DNA of 49,457 nucleotides, taken from contig CAZMCT010000013.1 in NCBI GenBank assembly GCA_964564785.1, positions 1-49,457 of the forward strand, given 5' to 3'. Origin of the DNA: CAZMCT01 sp964564785 (lineage in GTDB: Bacteria > Planctomycetota > Phycisphaerae > UBA1845 > Fen-1342). The translations under genes were made by a program, and so were the position numbers. The notes beneath the pieces are model-generated. The model was given only the letters and a program-made list of their open reading frames with translations, was not told where the DNA came from and did no database searches. Below are positions 17,049-25,346 of this stretch, piece after piece (within the stretch, counting starts at the first letter, position 1; each line of letters starts with the position of its first letter).

Positions 17049-18098
17049 ATGGCTCGAAGCGCGCGGAAAAAGACGATGACGGTGCTGTTCACGTGCGTTG
17101 GGCGGCGCGTCGAGCTGGTGCAGGCGTTCCGCGCGGCGGCGCGGCGCATGCGCGTAGGGCTGCGGGTGGTCGGGCTTGACTCCGACCCGACGGCGCCGGC
17201 CCTCGCGTGCGTCGACCGATCGATCATTGTGCCGGTGGTGGCCGACAGCGGATACGTGGACGCGGTGCTCGCGGCGGTCCGGAAGCTGCGGGCGGACCTG
17301 CTGATTCCTACGATTGACACGGATTTGCCGGCGATCAGCGGGGCGCGCGCGGCGATCGCCGGCCTGGGTTGTATTCCGCTGATCGGCGAACCGGACGTGA
17401 TCGCGACGTGCCGGGACAAGGTCCAGACGTACGCGCACCTGCGCCGCCACGGGATCGACACGCCGCAGACGTGGACGCCGGAGGAGTTCGCCCAAGTGGC
17501 ACCGCGGCCGCCGTTTCCGCTGTTCATCAAGCCGCGCACGGGCAGCGCCAGCCAGTGGGTGCACAAGCTCGAGGATGAGGTGGATCTGGAGTATTACCTG
17601 CGGCGGGTGCGCGAGCCGATCATCCAGGAGTTCGTCGCGGGGCATGAGCACACTCTGGACGTCTACGTGGGCCTAACGGGCATACCGCGGTGCGTCGTTC
17701 CGCGGATGCGCTGGCAGGTTCGGGGCGGCGAGGTGTGCAAGGGCGTGGTCGTGAAGGACGCGGGCATCATGGAGGCGGGGCGGCGCCTGGTGGAGACGCT
17801 GGGGACGTCGGTCCGCGGGATCGTCACGCTTCAGTGCATCGTCACGCCGGAGCGGCGGATCCGGTTCATCGAAATCAATCCGCGCTTCGGCGGCGGGGCC
17901 CCTTTGGGTATCGCGGCGGGGGCGGACTATCCGCGTTGGCTGCTGGAGGAACTGTGTGGCCGCGTGCCGCGGATCGGCCCCGATAGCTTCCGCAACGGAG
18001 TCTGCATGTTGCGGTACGATTGGTCGGTGTTCGCGTTGTGGTCCAAAGACCACGTCGTCAAGCGACGTCGGCCGTTGCGACCGCCGCCGCCGTTTTGA
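17049..18098 (+). CDS. ATP-grasp enzyme, carbamoyl-phosphate-synthase-like
   Basis: The 349-residue protein (MARSARK; an ATG nine codons later is also possible) has an N-terminal pre-ATP-grasp fold with TCVGRRVELVQAFR and IPTIDTDL. The ATP-grasp core follows, with CRDKVQTYAHLRRHGIDTPQ, the ATP-binding lysine in FIKPRTGSASQ, and the metal site IRFIEINPRFGGG. These enzymes join a carboxylate to an amine or thiol using ATP. This subfamily is often found in cell-wall or exopolysaccharide loci, but the substrates are unknown. It is followed by the gene-free stretch and the mannose-1-phosphate guanylyltransferase on the other strand. Confidence 0.8.
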   Translation: MARSARKKTMTVLFTCVGRRVELVQAFRAAARRMRVGLRVVGLDSDPTAPALACVDRSIIVPVVADSGYVDAVLAAVRKLRADLLIPTIDTDLPAISGARAAIAGLGCIPLIGEPDVIATCRDKVQTYAHLRRHGIDTPQTWTPEEFAQVAPRPPFPLFIKPRTGSASQWVHKLEDEVDLEYYLRRVREPIIQEFVAGHEHTLDVYVGLTGIPRCVVPRMRWQVRGGEVCKGVVVKDAGIMEAGRRLVETLGTSVRGIVTLQCIVTPERRIRFIEINPRFGGGAPLGIAAGADYPRWLLEELCGRVPRIGPDSFRNGVCMLRYDWSVFALWSKDHVVKRRRPLRPPPPF

Positions 18099-18786
18099 GA
18101 CTGCGCGCCGCCGGGCACCCTTTCACGCGGGAAACCCTTTCAGTGGTTCTCGGCCGGTGTCCAGTCGGAGTGGGCGCCGGCAGGTGCGCTTGCTCCGTGT
18201 TGCCTATTCGTGGCCGGATCACTCGTCGCGGCGTTTCCGGAGCGGACCGCGCTACTTGCAACTCCCGGTCCTCTCAAGCGTTGCATGCGGCACGCCGGTA
18301 TGTGCGTTGGACAAACGATGGGCGGCTGCGGCGCCGAGCGGCACCACAGACCGCCCATCTGAATGTTCCCCAAACCCGCGTTTCCCCTCCCGCTCCGCAC
18401 GGCACCGCACACCTGCGAGCCGCACAGAACGTGCCGCCGCCCGTGCCTGCGTCTCTTACATTCCCCTGATAATGCTTCGACGGGCAGACTCGCCCGCTCC
18501 CCGCGGAAAGCACCGCAGCGGCTGGGCGTCACGCCAAGCAATTGACATACCCTGTCAAAGGAATGACTGCGCTCGGACAAGTGTGGGCCGTATCATGCAC
18601 TTCACACGCGACTTACATTCGAGGCCCGCGGACCATTCCGGGCGCGCCTCAGCCTGTCAATGTTTCCGAAAAACCACGCCGGTCGGTATGTCGGTGCGCG
18701 GTTCGGGCACTAACTCGTGAATTGGCCGATGGTTCAGCTGTGATGCCCAGACTCCACAGCACGTCTCGACGGCCGCGCATCGAGGG
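18099..18786. other. 688-bp stretch without a recognised gene
   Basis: The convergent genes at 18098 and 18787 leave this space. Short open frames on both strands have low-complexity Arg/Ala/Pro composition and no start context. I looked for tRNA, RNase P, tmRNA and signal recognition particle RNA signatures and saw none. The notable motif is the inverted repeat TTGACA-taccc-TGTCAA at 18542-18558. Confidence 0.5.
18542..18558. repeat. Inverted repeat TTGACA-N5-TGTCAA
   Basis: Two 6-bp arms flank TACCC. The left arm is also a consensus -35 hexamer, but no good -10 is seen 16-18 bp downstream. It could be an operator half-site pair or chance. Confidence 0.3.
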
Positions 18787-19866
18787 CTACTCGTATTGCT
18801 CGCCCCAGCGTGCCCGCCGAACGTCGGCCAGATCCCGAACCCGTTCCACATCCTCGGCTCGGCAGACGAGCGTTGCATCCGGGCTGTGCACCACCACCAG
18901 CCCCTCGACCCCCAGCAATACGACCAGGTGCTCGTCCTCGCTGATCACGGTGTTTCCGCGGCCGGCCTCGACGACCGCGCGGGGGGCCAGCACGACATTC
19001 CCGCGTTCGTCAGGTGCGCGGGTGGCGGCGATCGACGGCCAGGAGCCGAGGTCGCGCCATTCGCAGTCCATTTCGACAACGAGCACGCGGGCGGCTTTCT
19101 CCATGACGCCGAAGTCAATGGAAATCCGGCGTAGTTGTCCGAAGCGGACGGCGCATGCCGCCGCGGCCGCCGGGTTGTCCCAGTCGGCGGCCAGCGCGCG
19201 CAGTTGCCGGGCGTTTTCGGGCAGGAGTCGCGCGAGTTCCGCTCGAATTTGCGCGATGCGCCAGACGAACATGCCGCTGTTCCAGTAGTACTCGCCGCTG
19301 CGAACATAGCGCTCGGCCACGTCCGCGGTGGGTTTCTCCCGGAATTCCGCCACCTCATACACGCGCGTTTCGGGCGGCCCGCACCGTGCCCCTCGCCGGA
19401 GGTATCCGTACCCGGTGTGCGGGAAGCGCGGCGTGACACCGAACGTGATCAACGCGTCTGGCTCGCGCTCGGCCGCGTCGAGTCCGGCCGCGATCGCCGC
19501 AGCGAAGCGGTCCGGTGGCGTGATCAGGTGGTCCGCGGTGAACACCGCCATCGTTCCGTCGGGGTCCCGCCGGGCCAGCAGTTCGGCCGCCAAGCCGATG
19601 GCGTTGGCCGTGTCGCGCCCGACCGGCTCGCCGATCAGGTTCGACCGCGGCACGTCCGGCAGCTCGGTGGCGACCTGGTCGAGGTAGTGGGCGGAGGTGA
19701 TGACCCAAATCTGCTCCGGCGCGAAGAGACCCACGAGCCGGTCGCGGGTCAGCCGCAAGAGCGACTGCCCGTCAAAGAGACGGAGGAGTTGTTTGGGGCG
19801 GAGTCGACGGCTGAGCGGCCAGAGCCGCGTGCCCGACCCGCCGGCCATGATGACGGCATGACGCAC
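18787..19866 (-). CDS. manC: Mannose-1-phosphate guanylyltransferase
   Basis: The 359-residue enzyme starts with GTG (MRHAVIMAGG), which follows GAGGAG with 6-nt spacing. The nucleotidyl-transfer signature GGSGTRLWPLSRRLRPKQ is near residues 9-26. The family motifs FTADHLI, FGVTPRFPHTGYGYL, FREKPT and YYWNSGMFVW are also present. It makes GDP-mannose from mannose-1-phosphate and GTP for polysaccharide or glycolipid synthesis. It ends after the transferase and left-handed-helix domains, so it is the monofunctional form without the phosphomannose isomerase half. Confidence 0.93.
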   Translation of the reverse strand: MRHAVIMAGGSGTRLWPLSRRLRPKQLLRLFDGQSLLRLTRDRLVGLFAPEQIWVITSAHYLDQVATELPDVPRSNLIGEPVGRDTANAIGLAAELLARRDPDGTMAVFTADHLITPPDRFAAAIAAGLDAAEREPDALITFGVTPRFPHTGYGYLRRGARCGPPETRVYEVAEFREKPTADVAERYVRSGEYYWNSGMFVWRIAQIRAELARLLPENARQLRALAADWDNPAAAAACAVRFGQLRRISIDFGVMEKAARVLVVEMDCEWRDLGSWPSIAATRAPDERGNVVLAPRAVVEAGRGNTVISEDEHLVVLLGVEGLVVVHSPDATLVCRAEDVERVRDLADVRRARWGEQYE

Positions 19867-20095
19867 GGCTGCTCCTCGCCCCCCGGCTGTGGGCAGGGTA
19901 AAGCCCGCCGCAGCAGACGACCAGCGGGCGGTTGAAAAGGTGAAATCGTGAAATGTTGAGAACGCAGCGCGTTGGGGACTCCTGCTCGTGTCCTCGTCCT
20001 GTCGCGGGCTCAGGCTCCGCCGGGGGACCTGCGGTTGCTTGCTGCGCTGCGGCACGGGCCGTAGAGTGCCGCACTTTGCGTCAAGGAGTCCGCAG

Positions 20096-21139
20096 ATGCC
20101 GCAGCCGCTGCGAGTGGTCGTGATCGGCACCGGGGGCATCGGTAAGTACCACATCCGGACCTGGCAGGCCCAGCCGGAAGTCGAGGTGATCGGGGTCTAC
20201 GACCGTGAGGAGGCGGTCGCGACCCGCGTGGCCGAGGAGTTCAAGGTCGACCGGGTCTACCGGAGCCTGGCGGACGCAGTTGGGGACGCGGCCGACGTCG
20301 TGGACATCTGCACGCCGAACATGTTCCACGCCGAGGGCACGATCGCCGCGCTGAACGCGGGCAAGCACGTGCTGTGCGAGAAGCCCCTGGCTCCGCGAGC
20401 GGCGGACATCCGGGCGATGATTGCGGCCCGTGACCGGGCGGGGCGGCTGCTGATGACGTGCCAGCACATGCGCTTCGAGCAGCGCACGCGGGCGTTGCGG
20501 CGAGTGATCGGGGCCGGGCGGTTGGGTGACGTGTACTATGCCCGGGCGTGGTGGCTGCGGCGTCGGGGGGCGCCGACGACACCGGGGTTCCTGACGCGGG
20601 CCCAGGCCGGTTTCGGGCCGGGGATGGACCTCGGGGTGCATGTGCTCGATCTCGCGATGCACTTGATGGGTGGCCCGCGGCCGGTGAGCGTGAGCGGCGT
20701 GGCGCCGTGTGCGCTGGCCCACCGGCCGGACGCCTGCAACCAATGGGGCAGCTTCCGGGCGGCGGACTACGAAGTGGAGGACTTCGCGGCCGGGTTTGTC
20801 CGGTTCGAGGGTGGAGCGGCCCTGTCGCTCGAGGTGAGCTGGTTGCTGAATATGGTCGAGCCGGAGAGCTACCACGTCGCGCTGCATGGGACCGAGGGCG
20901 GAGTGCGCTGGCCGGAGCTGAAGCTGGCGCACGTACAGGACGGGCTGCTCGTGGATTCGCAGATCGCGAGCGAGACGGGCACAGACGGGCACCGCTACGC
21001 ACTGGCGGCGTTTGCGGAGGCGGTCCGCACGGGCGGGCCATCGCCGGTGCCGGCCGAGGAGAGCCTCACGGTGGCGCGGATACTGGAGGGGCTTTACGAG
21101 TCGGCCGCGTCGGGGCGCGAGGTGCGGCTCGAATCCTGA
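20096..21139 (+). CDS. Gfo/Idh/MocA-family NAD(P)-dependent oxidoreductase
   Basis: The 347-residue protein has an N-terminal Rossmann fold (VVVIGTGGIGKYH, residues 8-19), the sugar-binding EKPL motif at 95-98, and a C-terminal alpha/beta domain with the catalytic-type MDLGVHVLDL. AAGGAG precedes the ATG at 20096. Members oxidise or reduce sugars and inositols, often nucleotide sugars. It is divergently placed from manC, with about 230 bp between the two starts, which fits a role in sugar metabolism, but the substrate cannot be read from the sequence. Confidence 0.88.
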   Translation: MPQPLRVVVIGTGGIGKYHIRTWQAQPEVEVIGVYDREEAVATRVAEEFKVDRVYRSLADAVGDAADVVDICTPNMFHAEGTIAALNAGKHVLCEKPLAPRAADIRAMIAARDRAGRLLMTCQHMRFEQRTRALRRVIGAGRLGDVYYARAWWLRRRGAPTTPGFLTRAQAGFGPGMDLGVHVLDLAMHLMGGPRPVSVSGVAPCALAHRPDACNQWGSFRAADYEVEDFAAGFVRFEGGAALSLEVSWLLNMVEPESYHVALHGTEGGVRWPELKLAHVQDGLLVDSQIASETGTDGHRYALAAFAEAVRTGGPSPVPAEESLTVARILEGLYESAASGREVRLES

Positions 21140-21263
21140 GCTGTCCGCGGGCCATTGATCGCGGCGTGCGGGAGGCAGGCGCGGGGGGCCGTGGAGAAGA
21201 GGGCGTGCGGGCTCGGCGCGAATCAAACGCCTCGGGCGTGCGACCCCCCTCCGGGCGAACCGG

Positions 21264-22220
21264 TCATGGCCCGCCGAATTCGAACGCCGGGGTCCAGGGC
21301 ACGTCGCGGCCGTTGCCGCTCCAGCGGCTGTTGTCGCCGTCGGGCGCGATGGAGCCGTCGGCGTTGACGTGATAGCCGAGCTCGGCCAGGGCGAGCAAGT
21401 CGGCGTGGCCGTCGAGCATCAGCGTTCCGGCCCGATTGCGGTGCCGTGGATCCGCGGCGGTCCGCACGTCCGGCCACCCGGCCGCCTCGCCGCTGGTCAT
21501 GTCGATCCGCGGTGGATCGAGGTTGAAGCCCTCGTTCCCGAAGCGGTCGTCATCGCGGGCGTTGTTCACGTAGGGTTGCCGCAGGGGAGCCGCAAAGGAG
21601 GCCACCGTACCCATGCAGTCGGCGACGGCCACAGTCCGCCCCGGGACTTTCACCTGCGTGCTCTGAACCGGCCAGTTCTTCCAGTTGTCGTCCTCACCGA
21701 GGCGCGAGTTACCGAGGAACTGGTAGTTGTAGCCGTAGGCGCCGTTGCGCTCGTCGGTCCAGTCGGGCACGCTCGGGCACACGTAGATGCCGGAGGAGTA
21801 GTTCTGTCGGTCGCCGCGCTCGCCGAACATGTCGGTTCCGCTGGCACAGCTCTGCGGATCGGCGAAAGGCGGGGCGCCCACCGAGCCGCTCATCATCGCC
21901 AGGAACGTCGGCCGGTATTTCCGCCGGCCGCCGAGTACGCCGTACGCGTTGCAGTCGCCGGCCGGATCACTGGGGCGCGGCATTTTCGGCAGGCGCCCGG
22001 CCGGCAAGACGTCGTAATTCTCGTTGGCGTAGAGCGTGACGCCCTGGCCGAGCACGTGGAGCTGGCTCAGGCAGCGACTGCCGAGCGCGTTCTGCCGCGC
22101 GGAGTGCAGGGCGGGGAGCAGGATGCTGACCAGCAGACCGATGATCGCCACGACCACCAGCAGCTCGATCAACGTGAAGCCGCAGGCGCGGGGTCGGAGA
22201 TTGGCGGGACGCCTGCGCAT
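21264..22220 (-). CDS. Type II pseudopilin-like protein with H-x9-DG motif
   Basis: The 318-residue protein has a prepilin leader (MRRRPANLRPRACG) followed by the methylated-Phe-type helix FTLIELLVVVAIIGLL with Glu at +5. The C-terminal HRNRAGTLMLDG fits the H-x9-DG motif of the large secreted pseudopilin families of Planctomycetota. The rest has several cysteines and beta-rich sequence. A prepilin peptidase, not in this window, would cleave after Gly14. The start at 22220 lies 6 bp after a TATAAT hexamer, suggesting a leaderless or very short-leader message. Confidence 0.85.
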   Translation of the reverse strand: MRRRPANLRPRACGFTLIELLVVVAIIGLLVSILLPALHSARQNALGSRCLSQLHVLGQGVTLYANENYDVLPAGRLPKMPRPSDPAGDCNAYGVLGGRRKYRPTFLAMMSGSVGAPPFADPQSCASGTDMFGERGDRQNYSSGIYVCPSVPDWTDERNGAYGYNYQFLGNSRLGEDDNWKNWPVQSTQVKVPGRTVAVADCMGTVASFAAPLRQPYVNNARDDDRFGNEGFNLDPPRIDMTSGEAAGWPDVRTAADPRHRNRAGTLMLDGHADLLALAELGYHVNADGSIAPDGDNSRWSGNGRDVPWTPAFEFGGP

Positions 22221-22226
22221 CCCGTG

Positions 22227-22232
22227 ATTATA
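22227..22232 (-). promoter_or_regulatory. TATAAT -10 hexamer directly before pseudopilin start
   Basis: Read on the minus strand, a perfect TATAAT ends 6 bases before the ATG. Transcription would begin at or next to the start codon. The -35 region (TTCTGC at 17-bp spacing) is poor. Confidence 0.35.
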
Positions 22233-22457
22233 TCGCGACACGCCGCCGGGCAGAAAAGAAATCTCACGCCGCCGCGGACGCCGGCACGTCGGCATGAATG
22301 TCGGCCCCCCGGGGGATTCGGCCGACGGGCGGCGTTGCGGTCGCGCTCGGTTCGAGGTTCTCGGACGGGAGCTTGACGCCCCGCGTTCGCCCATCGATGC
22401 TCTGCTCTAGTTTCGCGAGGAGTTTCGCGCGCCGGAGCCGAAAAGAGGAACATCGCC

Positions 22458-22874
22458 ATGACGCGCAACCAGCGCAGGATGTGTGCCGGTGGAGCGATCG
22501 TGCTCGGGGTCGTGATCGCGTCAGGGGTATGGCTGTATCGCGTGACGCGGCCGCGCGAGTTCGAGCTGAAGTCGGCGACGATCAGTCGGCTCGAGCTCCA
22601 GCGGCAGGGCGAGCAGGTCGTAGCGGCGCGCGGGGAGATCACGTTCGTGCATCCCAAGAGCGGGAAGGCGATGCAGATCACGGGCACCGTTCCGGCCGAC
22701 TGTCCGATCCAGATCGGCGCGGTGCCCGCCCGGCTCGAGGATCTGTGCGTCGGCGACCGGGTGGCGGTGCGGGCCCTGGTGTCGGCGGATCGTTCGATGA
22801 AACCGCTGTGGATTCGCGTGCTGGACCGGCCGCAAGAGGCGCGGGCGGCGAGTCAGCCGGGGGGACCGTCCTGA
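22458..22874 (+). CDS. Small single-span membrane protein of unknown function
   Basis: The 138-residue protein has one hydrophobic segment at residues 9-27 and a beta-rich outer part. The segment from about 48 to 125 (ARGEITFVHPKSG...LEDLCVGDRVAVRALV) resembles small OB-like domains in periplasmic proteins. GGAACATCGCC precedes the ATG. It ends 17 bp before the glycosyltransferase start, so the two are probably cotranscribed. I do not recognise the family. Confidence 0.65.
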   Translation: MTRNQRRMCAGGAIVLGVVIASGVWLYRVTRPREFELKSATISRLELQRQGEQVVAARGEITFVHPKSGKAMQITGTVPADCPIQIGAVPARLEDLCVGDRVAVRALVSADRSMKPLWIRVLDRPQEARAASQPGGPS

Positions 22875-22891
22875 GCGCGGCCGCGCCGGCG

Positions 22892-24541
22892 ATGAGCGCG
22901 GGGGCTCGCGCTGCGCCCGGGGGGGGGGGCTACGTTGCGGCCGGGGCGCTGCTGGTGGCGGGGGCGGGACTGCACCTGGCGTACCTGCTCGGGGACTGCC
23001 AGCTCGATCTTTCGGGTGACGAGGCGCACTACTGGGAGTGGTCGCGGCGGCTGGACCTGAGCTACTACAGCAAGGGGCCGCTGGTCGCGTACATCATCGC
23101 GGCGGGGCGGGCGGTGTTCGGCCCGTGGTCGCAGGGGCAGGTGGGGCACGAGGCGCTCGCGGTCCGTGTGCCGGCGATCCTGCTGTCGATGGGCACGGGC
23201 CTGGGGATCTACGTGCTGGCGCGGCGCGCGCTGGCGGCGGGTTGGGCGGCGCTGGGGGTGGTGGCGCTGCTCGCGACGGTCCCTATCCTGGCGGTGGGCG
23301 CGATGCTGATGACGATCGACGCGCCGCTGATGCTGCTATACGTCTGGGCGCTCGTGGCGGTGGACCAGGCCGTGCGGACCCGGGCGGGCTGGCCGTGGCT
23401 GGTCGCCGGCGTGCTGATCGCGTTGGGGGTGCTTGCGAAATACACGATGGTGCTCATCTTCCCGGCCGTTGCCCTGCTGTTTCTGCGGGAACGGTGCGTG
23501 CGGGGTGTGTTGCGCAGCTGGGCGCCGTACGTGGGAGCTGCGATCGGTTGCGCCGGGTTTGTACCGATTCTGCTCTGGAACGCGCAGCACGACTGGGTGA
23601 GTTTTCGCCACGTGGCCGGACAGGCGGGGGTCAGCGGCGGCGGTCGGTTCGACCCGCTCGGTCCGCTCGCGTACCTGGCCGGGCAGGCGGCGGTGATCGG
23701 GCCCGTGTGGTTCGCCGGAATGATCGGCGCGTTGATGCAGCACACGCGCGGGCGTCAACCGGCCGAGCGCGGGAGCGAGGTCACGCTTCGCCTGCTGTGG
23801 TGTGCGGCCGTAGTGCCCTGGGGGGTGTTCCTGGCGTTCAGCTTGGTGACAAAGGTGCAGCCGAACTGGCCGGTATTGGCGGTGCCGCCGGCGCTCATTC
23901 TCCTAGTGGATGCTTTGCGGGGGTGGCGGGATCGCGCGCGGCGGGTCGCGGCTGGGGTCGTGGTGGGGGGCGTCGCGCTGGGCGGTGGCATGGTTGTGAT
24001 CGCGCACCAGAGCCATTGGCTGATGCCGCTCTATGCCTGGCTTGGCCGCAACGAACCGCCGTGGAACCTCACCCCCGCGGCCGCCTACGACCCGACCGCG
24101 CGTCTGCGGGGCTGGTCGCAGCTCGGGGCCGCGGTCGGCCGGGCGGTGGCTGGCCAGCGCGCCGTGGGCCGCGACCCGTTCATCATGGCCGATGATTATC
24201 AGGTCGCGAGTGAGATCGCGTTCTATTGCCCCGGGCAGCCGGTGGTGTACTGTCTCCAGGCGGCGCTGGGCGATCGGCAGAGCCAGTACGACCTCTGGCG
24301 GCCGAATCCGATTCGGGATCCGGACGTGTTCCGCGGACGGCCGTGCGTGTACGTGGGGGCGCTGCGGCCGGAGTTGATCGGGCAGGTTCAGTCGGGTCAG
24401 GCCGCGCTGGTGGAAGCGCGATTGGAGGAGACCGTCGAGTACCGGGTGGGGGGGGTACTAGTGCGGATCTGGCCGGTGTATACAGTGAAAGAATATCAGG
24501 GGCTTCCGCCGGAGTTTGACGGGAAACTTACGCGGTACTAA
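22892..24541 (+). CDS. Membrane glycosyltransferase, ArnT/PMT-like (GT39/GT83 superfamily)
   Basis: The 549-residue protein has about ten to twelve transmembrane helices. The first outer loop carries the acidic motif SGDEAHYWEW (Asp43-Glu44), the expected metal/catalytic site of polyprenyl-phosphate-dependent transferases. LLAKYTMVLIFPAVALLF and the later QPNWPVLAVPPALIL are typical of this family. It would transfer a sugar from a lipid-phosphate carrier to a glycolipid or protein outside the membrane. The C-terminal 130 residues form a soluble domain. ATG 22892 is the best start; an upstream extension runs through unrelated sequence. Confidence 0.85.
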   Translation: MSAGARAAPGGGGYVAAGALLVAGAGLHLAYLLGDCQLDLSGDEAHYWEWSRRLDLSYYSKGPLVAYIIAAGRAVFGPWSQGQVGHEALAVRVPAILLSMGTGLGIYVLARRALAAGWAALGVVALLATVPILAVGAMLMTIDAPLMLLYVWALVAVDQAVRTRAGWPWLVAGVLIALGVLAKYTMVLIFPAVALLFLRERCVRGVLRSWAPYVGAAIGCAGFVPILLWNAQHDWVSFRHVAGQAGVSGGGRFDPLGPLAYLAGQAAVIGPVWFAGMIGALMQHTRGRQPAERGSEVTLRLLWCAAVVPWGVFLAFSLVTKVQPNWPVLAVPPALILLVDALRGWRDRARRVAAGVVVGGVALGGGMVVIAHQSHWLMPLYAWLGRNEPPWNLTPAAAYDPTARLRGWSQLGAAVGRAVAGQRAVGRDPFIMADDYQVASEIAFYCPGQPVVYCLQAALGDRQSQYDLWRPNPIRDPDVFRGRPCVYVGALRPELIGQVQSGQAALVEARLEETVEYRVGGVLVRIWPVYTVKEYQGLPPEFDGKLTRY

Positions 24542-24579
24542 CGCCCAACTTACGGAAATCGCGGTATACCGATCGAGTG

Positions 24580-25299
24580 ATGGCGGGTGGTGACGCCGTG
24601 CAGCGAGCGAAGCGCAGGGGGTGGGGCTCTTGGCTCGCGCTGGCCCTGATTGCGGCGGGTTTCATGGGGCTGGACAACTGGTTCTACGCGCAGGTCTCGC
24701 TGGGCCTGAATGTGGAATACGAGCGTTGTTTCTACTCGGTGACCCGGCCGTTCTGGTTGTTCGTGCGGGCGGCGCTGGCGAGCCTGCCGGGCGTGGCGCT
24801 GGGGCTGGTGCTGCTGGGGGTGCTGGGGCGGACTTCGTGGCGGACGATCGTCTGCGCCATCGCGGCGGTCGCGGTTGCGGCGCTCAGTGCGAACGTGGCT
24901 CAGATCGCGTTCGGCCGGCCGCGGCCGAACCAGAGTGGGGGGGCCGGGGTCTTCCACGGGCCCCGGGTATCGCTCGAGCGCGAGGCGGTGTCGTTCCCCT
25001 CGGGCGAGGCGGCGACGTCGTTTGCCGGCGCCGCGGTGTGGGGCCGGATCATCCGGCGGGGTCGCAGGGCATGGTACGCGCTGGCGGCGCTGGCGGCCGT
25101 GGCGCGGTTGATCAACGGGGCGCACTACGTGAGCGATGTCGTGGCCGGTGCGTGGCTGGGGGCGATGCTGGCCGGGTCGCTGTTCCCGTGGCTCGCGGGT
25201 CGCGCGGCGGCGCTGTTCCCGGGCGCGAGACGGGCCCACGCAGCGGCATGGCGGACCGGCACGCCGGGGCACGCCTGCGGCGACGTGGAGGCCGGCTGA
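24580..25299 (+). CDS. PAP2-family membrane protein with altered catalytic motifs
   Basis: The 239-residue protein has about five or six transmembrane helices. In PAP2 phosphatases motif 1 is K-x6-RP, motif 2 PSGH and motif 3 SR-x5-H-x3-D. Here motif 1 has Gln108 in place of Lys before Arg115-Pro116, motif 2 is PSGE (residues 140-143), and motif 3 is AR-x5-H-x3-D (Arg176, His182, Asp186). The nucleophilic His182 is kept. It lies 38 bp after the ArnT-like gene and may act on the spent lipid-phosphate carrier, though activity is uncertain because of the changed residues. GTG at 24577 is an alternative start. Confidence 0.82.
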   Translation: MAGGDAVQRAKRRGWGSWLALALIAAGFMGLDNWFYAQVSLGLNVEYERCFYSVTRPFWLFVRAALASLPGVALGLVLLGVLGRTSWRTIVCAIAAVAVAALSANVAQIAFGRPRPNQSGGAGVFHGPRVSLEREAVSFPSGEAATSFAGAAVWGRIIRRGRRAWYALAALAAVARLINGAHYVSDVVAGAWLGAMLAGSLFPWLAGRAAALFPGARRAHAAAWRTGTPGHACGDVEAG

Positions 25300-25346
25300 A
25301 TGCACCGGTGGCTCACGGCGGTCGGCCCGGCCGCGGGCGAGGTGAG

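Noticed and set aside
21369..22376. 335-codon plus-strand open frame opposite the pseudopilin
   Set aside because: The minus strand has the definite prepilin motif; this frame lacks recognisable domains.
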